From positions 62,001 to 126,000 of the forward strand of contig CAJOCR010000004.1 in the NCBI GenBank assembly GCA_905236755.1: 64,000 nt of DNA, in the 5' to 3' direction. The DNA is from an uncultured Prevotella sp. (GTDB taxonomy: Bacteria > Bacteroidota > Bacteroidia > Bacteroidales > Bacteroidaceae). Within the stretch, counting starts at the first letter, position 1; each line of letters opens with the position of its first letter. Made by a program: the position numbers and the translations under genes. The notes below the pieces were generated by a model. That model did not search any database. It saw nothing but the letters and a program-made list of their open reading frames with translations, and was not told the DNA's origin. This document shows positions 19,256-27,639 of the stretch, in pieces.

Positions 19256-20590
19256 ATGAAAAGAAGAATAGTATTGTCTTTGGCTCTTGCGGCAATGACA
19301 TTTGTTCCGATGAACGGCTTTGCTCAATGGGCGCCTCAAAAGGATTTTGATGATAAGTATGCAACAGAACTTGTGAAGCCGGGAACTAAGGCTCCAGATT
19401 TCAAGCTCAAGACTTCTGATGGAAAGAATCTCAAGTTGTCTAATTATAAAGGTAAGTATGTTGTGCTTGATTTCTGGGCTTCTTGGTGCCCAGACTGTCG
19501 TAAGGATATTCCTGAGGTACAGCGTATGTATAATAAGTTTCATGCCAAAGGCGTAGAGTTTATTGGTGTGTCGTTTGATACAAATAAGGACGCATGGGTT
19601 AATGCTCTGAAGAAATATGGTATTGTTTATCCACAGGTTAGCGAGTTGAAGAAAATGCGTGAGTCGGCTGTTGCACAAAGTTTTGGTGTGAAGTGGATTC
19701 CTTCTATGGTGCTTGTTAATCCAAAGGGCGAGGTTGAACTTTCAACTGTTCTCTCTTATAAGATGGAGAAGAAGCTCACCGAGCTTACTGCTTCTCAGAA
19801 CAGGCCTTTGGCTAATGTGTGTCAGGACGTTACTATTGATGGCGCCAAGGGCAAGTTGGCTGCTTATCTTGTAAAGCCTGAAGGCTTGAAGGAAGGTGAG
19901 AAAGCCCCTCTTGCAATACTTATGCATGGCTTCAGCGGAAACAAAGAAGGTCAGCTTGAAAAGCTTATTGCCGACTCTTTGCAGAAATATGGCGTTGGCT
20001 CTATTCGCTTTGATTTCAACGGTCATGGAAAGAGTGAAGGAAAGTTCTCTGAGATGACTGTTCCTAACGAGATTGAAGATGCCAAGAAGGTTTATGAGTA
20101 TGCTTGCTCTTTACCTTGGGTTGATAATACCAAGATAGCTATTGCCGGTCATTCTCAGGGTGGAGTAGTAACAAGTATGCTTGCTGGCGAACTTGGTGCA
20201 AGCAAGATAAAGGCTGCTGTGTTGTTGGCTCCAGCAGCCGTATTGCGCGATGATGCTATTCGTGGCGCTACTATGGGTGCACAATACGATCCGCTCGACC
20301 CTCCAGCTGAAGGCGTAAAGCTATATGGTAATCTTGTTCTCGGAGCCGATTACATTCGTACAGCCTTCTCTTTGCCTATTTATGAAACGGCTGCAAAATA
20401 TACAGGTCCAGCTTGTATTATTCACGGAACGGGCGATAAGGTAGTGCCTTACACCTATGGTGAGCGCTATCATGGAATATGGCCAAACAGCGAACTTCAT
20501 ATTCTCGACTTCTATGATCATGGGTTCTCTCAGAACGTGTATCATGCAGCCGAAATAGCATCCGATTTTATTATCCGAAGCGTGAAGTAA
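19256..20590 (+). CDS. Secreted thioredoxin (TlpA/AhpC-TSA-like) - alpha/beta hydrolase fusion
   Basis: N-terminal LDFWASWCPDCRKDIPEVQ; C-terminal LMHGFSGNKEGQ, GHSQGG, HGTGDKVVPY, DFYDHGFS; single uninterrupted 444-aa ORF with signal peptide. Confidence 0.9.
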   Translation: MKRRIVLSLALAAMTFVPMNGFAQWAPQKDFDDKYATELVKPGTKAPDFKLKTSDGKNLKLSNYKGKYVVLDFWASWCPDCRKDIPEVQRMYNKFHAKGVEFIGVSFDTNKDAWVNALKKYGIVYPQVSELKKMRESAVAQSFGVKWIPSMVLVNPKGEVELSTVLSYKMEKKLTELTASQNRPLANVCQDVTIDGAKGKLAAYLVKPEGLKEGEKAPLAILMHGFSGNKEGQLEKLIADSLQKYGVGSIRFDFNGHGKSEGKFSEMTVPNEIEDAKKVYEYACSLPWVDNTKIAIAGHSQGGVVTSMLAGELGASKIKAAVLLAPAAVLRDDAIRGATMGAQYDPLDPPAEGVKLYGNLVLGADYIRTAFSLPIYETAAKYTGPACIIHGTGDKVVPYTYGERYHGIWPNSELHILDFYDHGFSQNVYHAAEIASDFIIRSVK

Positions 20591-20600
20591 GCCTATAAGA

Positions 20601-20640
20601 AAAATGCCTGTTTGAATAATTGTTCAAGCAGGCATTTTTT
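20601..20640 (+). terminator. Terminator after thioredoxin-hydrolase gene
   Basis: AAAATGCCTGtTTGAAtaattgTTCAAgCAGGCATTTTTT. Confidence 0.9.
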
Positions 20641-20653
20641 CTTGAATGTTTTT

Positions 20654-20683
20654 TTGCAGAAACATTTTTATTTAGTATATTTG
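20654..20683 (+). promoter_or_regulatory. Promoter TTG-N19-TATATTTG of the lplA-gcv-lpd operon
   Basis: TTG 20654-20656; TATATTTG 20676-20683; first gene at 20726. Confidence 0.6.
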
Positions 20684-20725
20684 CAATCAAAGTCATAAAA
20701 AACAATAGTTTACTACTAACCTATT

Positions 20726-21433
20726 ATGGTGTATATCGACTTACCAGAAAAACAACCCCGACTCCTGTCATTCTATTTGGCTATGGAGGAATATGTAGCT
20801 CGCTATTTGCCTATTGATGATGCTTTCTTCATGTGGCAGGTTGAGCCAACGGCTATCTTTGGCCGCAATCAGGTGGTGGAGAACGAGGTGAATATAGAAT
20901 ACTGTAGAGAGCATAATATAAGAACTTATCGAAGAAAGAGCGGTGGCGGATGTGTGTATGCCGATATGTCGAATGTGATGCTTAGCGTTATCACTCGCGA
21001 AGGCAATATTGATGAGATTTTCTCTGATTATCTCAGTTTGCTTGCCAAGGCCTTGCAGCAGTTAGGCTTTCAGGCAAAGCAAAACGACCACAACGACATC
21101 ATGCTCGATGGACGAAAGATTTCGGGTAATGCTATCTATCATCTTCCAGGAAGAACCATAGCTCATGGCACCTTGCTCTACGATACAGATATGGAGAACA
21201 TGCTTCATGCTATTACTCCACCTCATGAAAAACTGGCACGAAACGGAGTTAAGAGCGTGCGGCAACGGGTAGCCTTGCTGAAAGACTATACCTCTCTCTC
21301 GTTAGACGAGATAAAGACTGGCTTGAGGAAAGGCATCTGCAACAGTACATTAATGCTTGAACCCTCGGATATAGAAAAAATCGAGGCGATAGCAAAAGAA
21401 TATGAAAGTCCTGAATTTATATACTCAAAATAA
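20726..21433 (+). CDS. lplA: Lipoate-protein ligase A family protein
   Basis: RRKSGGGCVYADMSNVMLSV; KQNDHNDIMLDGRKISGNAIYHLPGRTIAHGTLLYDTD. Confidence 0.92.
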   Translation: MVYIDLPEKQPRLLSFYLAMEEYVARYLPIDDAFFMWQVEPTAIFGRNQVVENEVNIEYCREHNIRTYRRKSGGGCVYADMSNVMLSVITREGNIDEIFSDYLSLLAKALQQLGFQAKQNDHNDIMLDGRKISGNAIYHLPGRTIAHGTLLYDTDMENMLHAITPPHEKLARNGVKSVRQRVALLKDYTSLSLDEIKTGLRKGICNSTLMLEPSDIEKIEAIAKEYESPEFIYSK

Positions 21434-21442
21434 TACTGACCT

Positions 21443-22528
21443 ATGAACAAAAGAACCTGTCTATATGACAAACACGAAGCTCTTGGAGCCTTGATATCGC
21501 CTTTTGGCGGTTTCGATATGCCTATACAATATACGTCTATCATGGAAGAGCATCATGCCGTGCGCCAACATTGTGGCGTGTTTGATGTGTCGCACATGGG
21601 CGAGGTGTATGTTACGGGCGATGAGGCTGAGAAATATGTTAATCACATTTTTACCAACGATATTACCGATGCACCAATAGGCAAGATATACTATGGTATG
21701 ATGTGTTATCCCGATGGAGGAACCGTTGACGACCTGCTGGTTTACAAGATGGGCGAAAAAGAATTTTTCATAGTTATTAATGCTGCTAACATAGACAAGG
21801 ATGTGGAATGGATGCGCCACAATGCTGAAGGCTTTCAGGTGGCTATAGACCATTGCTCTGACTACTATGGACAGCTGGCTGTTCAAGGTCCAGAGGCTGA
21901 GGCTGTGGTTGAACAGGTGCTTGGATTGCCTTGCAAGGAACTCTCTTTCTATACCGTAAAGACTATTGATGTTGCTGGCGAAACTGTTATTGTTAGCCGT
22001 ACTGGATATACTGGTGAAGATGGCTTTGAAATATACGGTTCTCACGAGTTCATCCGTGACCAATGGGACAAGCTTATGGCTTCTGGTCGGTGCAAGCCTT
22101 GTGGACTAGGCTGTCGCGACACCTTGCGCTTTGAGGTGGGCTTGCCTTTATATGGTGATGAACTCTCGGCAGATATTACGCCTGTAATGGCTGGCTTGAG
22201 CATGTTTGTGAAGTTTGATAAGCCAGAGTTTATTGGAAAAGACGCTCTGTTGAAGCAAAAGACCGAAGGCGTAGAGAAATGTCTGCGTGGAATAGAACTC
22301 GAAGACAAAGCAGTTCCTCGTCACGGGTATGCTGTTCTTAAAGACGGAAAGGAAGTTGGCGAGGTAACCACAGGCTATCGTTTGCTTTCTGTTGAAAAGA
22401 GTTGTGCTGTAGCCTTAGTTGAATCTTCTTTGAAGTTAGGCGATAAGGTGGAAGTGCAGATAAGAAAGAAAACATTCCCGGGAACTATCGTGAAGAAGAA
22501 ATTCTACGATAAGCATTATAAGAAATAA
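21443..22528 (+). CDS. gcvT: Glycine cleavage system aminomethyltransferase (T protein)
   Basis: GVFDVSHMGEVYVTG; SRTGYTGEDGFEIY; ~361 aa in operon context. Confidence 0.98.
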   Translation: MNKRTCLYDKHEALGALISPFGGFDMPIQYTSIMEEHHAVRQHCGVFDVSHMGEVYVTGDEAEKYVNHIFTNDITDAPIGKIYYGMMCYPDGGTVDDLLVYKMGEKEFFIVINAANIDKDVEWMRHNAEGFQVAIDHCSDYYGQLAVQGPEAEAVVEQVLGLPCKELSFYTVKTIDVAGETVIVSRTGYTGEDGFEIYGSHEFIRDQWDKLMASGRCKPCGLGCRDTLRFEVGLPLYGDELSADITPVMAGLSMFVKFDKPEFIGKDALLKQKTEGVEKCLRGIELEDKAVPRHGYAVLKDGKEVGEVTTGYRLLSVEKSCAVALVESSLKLGDKVEVQIRKKTFPGTIVKKKFYDKHYKK

Positions 22529-22531
22529 GCA

Positions 22532-22563
22532 GCCTCTCCCCAGCCCTCTCCAAAGGGAGAGGG
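22532..22563. repeat. C-rich/G-rich hairpin (dispersed family), intra-operonic
   Basis: GCCTCTCCCCAGCCCTCTCCaaaGGGAGAGGG between gcvT and gcvH. Confidence 0.8.
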
Positions 22564-22607
22564 TACATTTATAGAAAACATTTTCAATAACTAATAACGA
22601 GAAAAAT

Positions 22608-22991
22608 ATGGCAAAAGTAATTGAAGGACTCTATTATAGCGAGAGCCACGAGTATGTAAAGGTTGAAGGCGAGTATGGTTATATTGGCATTACTGATTAT
22701 GCTCAGCATGAGTTGGGTAATGTGGTGTATGTTGATATGCCTGAAGTAGATGATGAAGTATCAGCAGGCGAGGAGTTTGGAGCTGTAGAAAGTGTGAAGG
22801 CTGCCAGCGACCTCATGTCGCCTGTCAGTGGTACTGTTGTAGAGGTGAACGAGGCTCTTGAAGACGAGCCAGAACTCGTGAACAAAGACGCATTCGAAAA
22901 CTGGATTATCAAGGTGAAGCTCGATGACAAGAGCGAACTTGATGATTTGATGGATGCTGCTGCATATGCATCGTTTACGGAGAAATCTTGA
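22608..22991 (+). CDS. gcvH: Glycine cleavage system H protein
   Basis: Lipoyl motif GAVESVKAASDLMSPVSGTVVEVNEAL. Confidence 0.98.
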   Translation: MAKVIEGLYYSESHEYVKVEGEYGYIGITDYAQHELGNVVYVDMPEVDDEVSAGEEFGAVESVKAASDLMSPVSGTVVEVNEALEDEPELVNKDAFENWIIKVKLDDKSELDDLMDAAAYASFTEKS

Positions 22992-23016
22992 TGAATTCAC
23001 CTTAACCTTTTAATCT

Positions 23017-24363
23017 ATGTATAAGTATTTTCCCCATACCGAGGAAGAGATAGCCGAGATGCTTAGGAAGATTGGCGTGAAGAGTCTTGACGATCTTTAT
23101 GCCGATATTCCAAAGAGCATGCGTTTCAAGGGTGATTACGAGTTGCCCGACTCTATGAGCGAACTTGAAATACGCAGGGTGTTCGATGTTCTCGGTAATA
23201 TGAACGACCAGCTTGTATGCTTTGCTGGAGCTGGTATATACGACCATTACACGCCTTCTGTTGTACCTAATCTTATAGAGCGTTCTGAGTTTCTGACAAG
23301 CTACACCCCTTATCAGGCTGAAATATCGCAAGGCACTCTGCATTATATCTTTGAATATCAGAGCATGATGACCGAACTCACAGGTATGGATGTGTCGAAT
23401 GCGTCAATGTATGATGGTGCAACAGCTACAGCCGAGGCTATGCTTATGGCTTACAACAATAATAAGAAAGCTGAAAAGGTTCTTATTAGTGAAACTGTTG
23501 ACCCAAAGGTGCGTCGTGTTGTTGAGACTTATGCCAAATATCATGGAGTGCGCATAGTTTCTATTTCGGAAAAAGAAGGCGTTACCGACCGTGAAGACTT
23601 GCATAAGTTGCTTTCGCAAGGCGATGTGGCTGGAGTTATTGTGCAGTCGCCTAACTACTATGGTATAATAGAAGACTATACTGGTTTTGCTGACGCTTGT
23701 CATGACCAGAAAGCTCTTTTCATCATGAACAGTATAGCTGCCGACTTGGCTATATTGAAAACCCCGAAAGAGTGGGGGGCTGATATAGCTGTTGGCGATG
23801 GACAGTCGTTGGGCATTCCTATGACTTTCGGCGGACCTTCTATTGGATATATGTGTGTTACCGAGAAGCTAATGCGAAAGATGCCCGGACGTATTGTTGG
23901 CATGACTAAAGATGCTGAAGGAAAACGGGTTTTCGTGCTTACATTGCAGGCTCGTGAACAGCATATCCGTAGGCAGAAAGCCACATCAAACATCTGTTCT
24001 AACGAGAGTCTTATGGCTTTGTTTGTTACTATATATATGTCGCTTATGGGCAAACAAGGTCTTAAGGAAGCTGCAGAACAGTCTTATGCCGGCGCTCATT
24101 ATCTGCAGCAACGACTGCTTGAAACGGGGCGTTTCACGCCAACATATAATCAGCCTTTCTTTAATGAGTTCTGCGTTGATTATCATGGTGATGTGGCTGC
24201 CTTGCAACAGGCATGTATAGAACAAGGGTTTCTTGCTGGCGTGAAGGTGGGAAGCAACACCTTGATGTTTGCTGTTACAGAAAAGCGAACTATTTTTGAG
24301 ATAGACAAGCTTTTGGAAACTATCCAGGATGTTATTAAAACACAGAAAGGAGGCAAGCGATGA
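23017..24363 (+). CDS. gcvPA: Glycine dehydrogenase (decarboxylating) subunit 1
   Basis: FAGAGIYDHYTPSVVPNL; SEFLTSYTPYQAEISQGTLH. Confidence 0.97.
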   Translation: MYKYFPHTEEEIAEMLRKIGVKSLDDLYADIPKSMRFKGDYELPDSMSELEIRRVFDVLGNMNDQLVCFAGAGIYDHYTPSVVPNLIERSEFLTSYTPYQAEISQGTLHYIFEYQSMMTELTGMDVSNASMYDGATATAEAMLMAYNNNKKAEKVLISETVDPKVRRVVETYAKYHGVRIVSISEKEGVTDREDLHKLLSQGDVAGVIVQSPNYYGIIEDYTGFADACHDQKALFIMNSIAADLAILKTPKEWGADIAVGDGQSLGIPMTFGGPSIGYMCVTEKLMRKMPGRIVGMTKDAEGKRVFVLTLQAREQHIRRQKATSNICSNESLMALFVTIYMSLMGKQGLKEAAEQSYAGAHYLQQRLLETGRFTPTYNQPFFNEFCVDYHGDVAALQQACIEQGFLAGVKVGSNTLMFAVTEKRTIFEIDKLLETIQDVIKTQKGGKR

Positions 24364-25838
24364 ACAACATGTTATATGGGAAACTGATTTTTGAGCTTTC
24401 GCATAAAGGACGCATAGGTTATTCTCTTTCTGAGAATGAATACGAGGGCTTTTCAACAGCCGATATCCCTGATTATCTGCGTCGTGCAGAAGATGCGGCT
24501 CTTCCTGAATGTGACGAGATGACTGTTGTGCGCCATTATACTAATCATAGCGCAAATAACTTTGGTGTGAACAACGGGTTCTATCCGTTGGGCTCGTGCA
24601 CCATGAAATATAATCCTGTTATTAATGAGGAAGTGGCTGCCTTGCGTGCTTTTGCCGATCTTCACCCTTTGCAGCCTGCTGAAACTTGTCAGGGCGCACT
24701 CGAGGTTTATTACAATCTTCAGCTCTGGCTGTCGGCATTAACAGGTATGAGTGAGTTTACTTTAAACCCTTGTGCCGGTGCTCATGGAGAGCTTACTGGT
24801 TTGATGACTATCAGGGCTTACCACAAGAGTCGTCATGATGATAAGCGCACAAAGGTTATCATTCCTGATTCGGCTCATGGCACCAATCCTGCTTCGGCTG
24901 CTGTGTGTGGTCTCGAAGTTGTTGAGGTGAAGTCAACTCCAGAAGGATTGGTTGATGTGAACGATCTGAAACCTCTTCTGGGCGATGATGTTGCAGCTAT
25001 GATGATGACCAATCCTAATACTCTTGGATTGTTTGAAAAGGAGATTCCTGAGATTGCCCGTCTTGTTCACGAATGTGGAGGACTTATGTATTATGATGGT
25101 GCTAACCTCAACCCATTGTTGGGCGAATGTAGGCCTGGCGATATGGGTTTTGATGTGCTGCACGTTAATCTGCATAAGACATTCTCTACACCACATGGTG
25201 GCGGCGGTCCAGGAAGTGGTCCTGTAGGTGTTCGTCCTGGTTTGGAATCATTTTTGCCTACTCCTCGTGTTGTGCTTGATGAAGATACAAATTATCTTTA
25301 TGTTGAGACAGACGATTTTGGAAAATCGTTGGGTTCAGTAGGCTCTTTCTTTGGTAATTTTGGAGTTGTCTTGCGTGCTATCACGTATATTCTGTCATTA
25401 GGAAGTGAGAATATAAAAAAGGTAGGTGCGCTTGCAACTTTGAATGCCAACTATATCAAGGAATGTCTGAAAGACGATTACGAACTGCCTATTGACGGAT
25501 TGTGCAAGCATGAGTTTGTTTTCAACGGATTGAAGGATAAGTCAACGGGAGTAACAACTATGGATGTTGCTAAGCGTCTGCTTGATTACGGTTATCATGC
25601 TCCTACTATTTATTTCCCTCTTTTGTTCCACGAGGCTTTGATGATTGAGCCTACCGAGAACGAGAGTAAGGAAACGTTGGATGCCTTTATTGAGGTTATG
25701 CATAAGATAGCTGAAGAGGCTCGCACTAATCCTGAGTTGGTGAAGACTGCTCCTCATAACACCCCAATCAAGCGTGTTGATGATGTGCTGGCAGCCAAGC
25801 ATCCGGTATTGACGTATAAACAGTATGCAGAAAGCTGA
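24360..25838 (+). CDS. gcvPB: Glycine dehydrogenase (decarboxylating) subunit 2
   Basis: FYPLGSCTMKYNP; PLB-lysine motif HVNLHKTFSTPHGGGGPGSGPVGV; overlaps gcvPA by 4 nt. Confidence 0.97.
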   Translation: MNNMLYGKLIFELSHKGRIGYSLSENEYEGFSTADIPDYLRRAEDAALPECDEMTVVRHYTNHSANNFGVNNGFYPLGSCTMKYNPVINEEVAALRAFADLHPLQPAETCQGALEVYYNLQLWLSALTGMSEFTLNPCAGAHGELTGLMTIRAYHKSRHDDKRTKVIIPDSAHGTNPASAAVCGLEVVEVKSTPEGLVDVNDLKPLLGDDVAAMMMTNPNTLGLFEKEIPEIARLVHECGGLMYYDGANLNPLLGECRPGDMGFDVLHVNLHKTFSTPHGGGGPGSGPVGVRPGLESFLPTPRVVLDEDTNYLYVETDDFGKSLGSVGSFFGNFGVVLRAITYILSLGSENIKKVGALATLNANYIKECLKDDYELPIDGLCKHEFVFNGLKDKSTGVTTMDVAKRLLDYGYHAPTIYFPLLFHEALMIEPTENESKETLDAFIEVMHKIAEEARTNPELVKTAPHNTPIKRVDDVLAAKHPVLTYKQYAES

Positions 25839-27174
25839 TTTGATAATTATAGGCTCGGGACCAGGTGGTTACCGAGCCGCAGAATATGCGGCAAAGAAAG
25901 GCCTGCAAGTGGTTGTCTTTGAAGGCAAAGCTGTTGGGGGTACTTGTCTTAACGAAGGCTGTATTCCTACTAAGTCTTTTGCCCGTAATGCCGAGGTTCT
26001 TCTAACCTTGGCACAGGCAGAGGACTTTGGTATTGAGGATGCGCATTTCAAGTTTGATTTCTCAAAGGTTGTTGCCCGAAAGAATCAGGTTATAGAAACC
26101 TTGAGTAATGGCATCACCACTCTTTTGTCTCAGCCTGGAATAACTCTTGTAAAGGAGCGTGCTTCTTTTGTTAGCGATAAGATAGTGAAGGCTGAACTCT
26201 CTGGCGAAGAATACGAGGCCGACAATATTATAATTGCAACAGGTTCTGAATCGAAGATGCCTCCGCATTGTGATATTGACGAAGATGCTATCATAGACTC
26301 GTCGGGTTTGTTGTCTGTTACTTGTGTGCCAGAACGCCTATGTATTGTTGGTGCAGGTGTTATAGGTATGGAGTTTGCAAGTATCTTTAACGCTTTTGGG
26401 AGTAAAGTAACAGTTGTTGAGTTCCTAAAAGAATGTTTGCCTGCTGTTGATGATGATATTGCCAAGCGCTTGCGTAAGAACTTGGAAAAACAAGGTGTAG
26501 AGTTTTTTATGCAATCGGCGGTAAAAACAGTAAAAAATTATTCAGATTCTTCTAAGACTGTTGCCTATGAGCGTAAAGGCAAGGAAGATTCTTTAGAGGC
26601 TGATGTTGTGTTGATGGCCGTCGGACGAAAACCTTCTGTTGCAATAGTTGAAAACACGTCTATTGAATATGATGAGCGCTCAGGCATACATGTTGATGAT
26701 CATTTCGAGACAAATGTGAAAGGCGTGTTTGCTATAGGAGATTGTAACGGCAAGCAGATGTTGGCTCACGCTGCAACCATGCAAGGCATTCATGTTGTGA
26801 ATCATATTCTTGGCATAGCCGACAATATTCGTTTTGACATTATGCCTGCAGCCGTTTTCACTCATCCCGAAGTGGGATGCGTGGGCAAGACAGAACAGCA
26901 ACTCAAAGATTCTGCTCTTGCCTATAAAGCGCTAAAGGGCTATTATCGTGCCAACGGCAAGGCTCTTGCTATGAACGAAACAGAGGGCGTTGTGAAACTT
27001 CTTGTTGACGATTCTTCTGAAGGTAAACTTCTTGGCTGTCATATCATGGGTGCTCATGCTGCCGATCTTGTTCAGGAAGTTTCGGCTTTGATGAATTTCA
27101 ACGCCACCCTTGCAGATATACATAATATAATACATATTCATCCCACACTGGGTGAAGTGTTGTTTGATGTTTGA
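25825..27174 (+). CDS. lpdA: Dihydrolipoyl dehydrogenase (E3 / L protein)
   Basis: IIGSGPGGYRAAEYAA; GGTCLNEGCIPTKS; IHIHPTLGEVLFDV. Confidence 0.97.
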   Translation: MQKADLIIIGSGPGGYRAAEYAAKKGLQVVVFEGKAVGGTCLNEGCIPTKSFARNAEVLLTLAQAEDFGIEDAHFKFDFSKVVARKNQVIETLSNGITTLLSQPGITLVKERASFVSDKIVKAELSGEEYEADNIIIATGSESKMPPHCDIDEDAIIDSSGLLSVTCVPERLCIVGAGVIGMEFASIFNAFGSKVTVVEFLKECLPAVDDDIAKRLRKNLEKQGVEFFMQSAVKTVKNYSDSSKTVAYERKGKEDSLEADVVLMAVGRKPSVAIVENTSIEYDERSGIHVDDHFETNVKGVFAIGDCNGKQMLAHAATMQGIHVVNHILGIADNIRFDIMPAAVFTHPEVGCVGKTEQQLKDSALAYKALKGYYRANGKALAMNETEGVVKLLVDDSSEGKLLGCHIMGAHAADLVQEVSALMNFNATLADIHNIIHIHPTLGEVLFDV

Positions 27175-27212
27175 AACCTCCCCCCAGCCCCCTCCGAGGG
27201 GAGGGGGAGTGT
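27175..27212. repeat. C-rich/G-rich hairpin (dispersed family)
   Basis: CCTCCCCCCAGCCCCCTCCgagGGGAGGGGG. Confidence 0.8.
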
Positions 27213-27234
27213 AGCACACGCATAAACAGAAACT

Positions 27235-27402
27235 CTGTCCGACTGCTCGGACGATGAGAAAAAACTCTCTGACGGACCGTCAGCCGCAGCTGATGAAGCA
27301 AAATGGTAGTCCGAAATGCCGTCAGCCGCAGCTATCAATGAAAAATTGCTCTCAGACAGAGCGTCATCCGCAGCTGATAGAGCAAAATGAAAGCAAAATA
27401 TA
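27235..27402. repeat. 42-bp tandem repeat, three clear units plus a degraded upstream unit
   Basis: CCGTCAGCCGCAGCT at 27277 and 27319 and GCGTCATCCGCAGCT at 27361: exact 42-bp spacing. Confidence 0.85.
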
Positions 27403-27575
27403 TTAAACCAACTGTGCTCACCATAGAGTTGGAAGTACAAAGCAGTATTCTTGAAGGTAGCATGACCAACGCCAACACTAACGATATATTAGATCCTGTT
27501 ATAGAACCAGGCAGCGGCAATGCTCATGCCCGTGAATGGATAGTAGAACAAATTGAGAATGTTGATATACAATAG
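27387..27575 (+). CDS. Small protein (62 aa) MKAKYIKPTVLTIELEVQSSILEGSMT..., unknown function
   Basis: ATG directly after the repeat; no gene on the other strand; followed by terminator; N-terminus resembles the 'MKxKYIKPT..E.Q' small proteins common in Bacteroidales (recollection, not searched). Confidence 0.6.
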   Translation: MKAKYIKPTVLTIELEVQSSILEGSMTNANTNDILDPVIEPGSGNAHAREWIVEQIENVDIQ

Positions 27576-27579
27576 AATA

Positions 27580-27616
27580 AAAGAATCACGAGACATTCCG
27601 TCCCGTGATTCTTTTG
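27580..27616. terminator. Bidirectional terminator between small ORF and GH9 gene
   Basis: AAAAGAATCACGaGacattccgtCcCGTGATTCTTTTG. Confidence 0.85.
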
Positions 27617-27639
27617 TTTAAAAGCTTTGCTTGTGGAGT

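Noticed and set aside
19079-19678. 199-aa minus-strand ORF antisense to the thioredoxin-hydrolase
   Set aside because: Low-quality antisense ORF covering a promoter and a clear CDS.
20641-20725. Possible glycine riboswitch upstream of the gcv operon
   Set aside because: Leader after the predicted start site is only about 35 nt, too short for a glycine aptamer.
21461-22063. 200-aa minus-strand ORF over gcvT
   Set aside because: Antisense shadow; no recognisable protein features.
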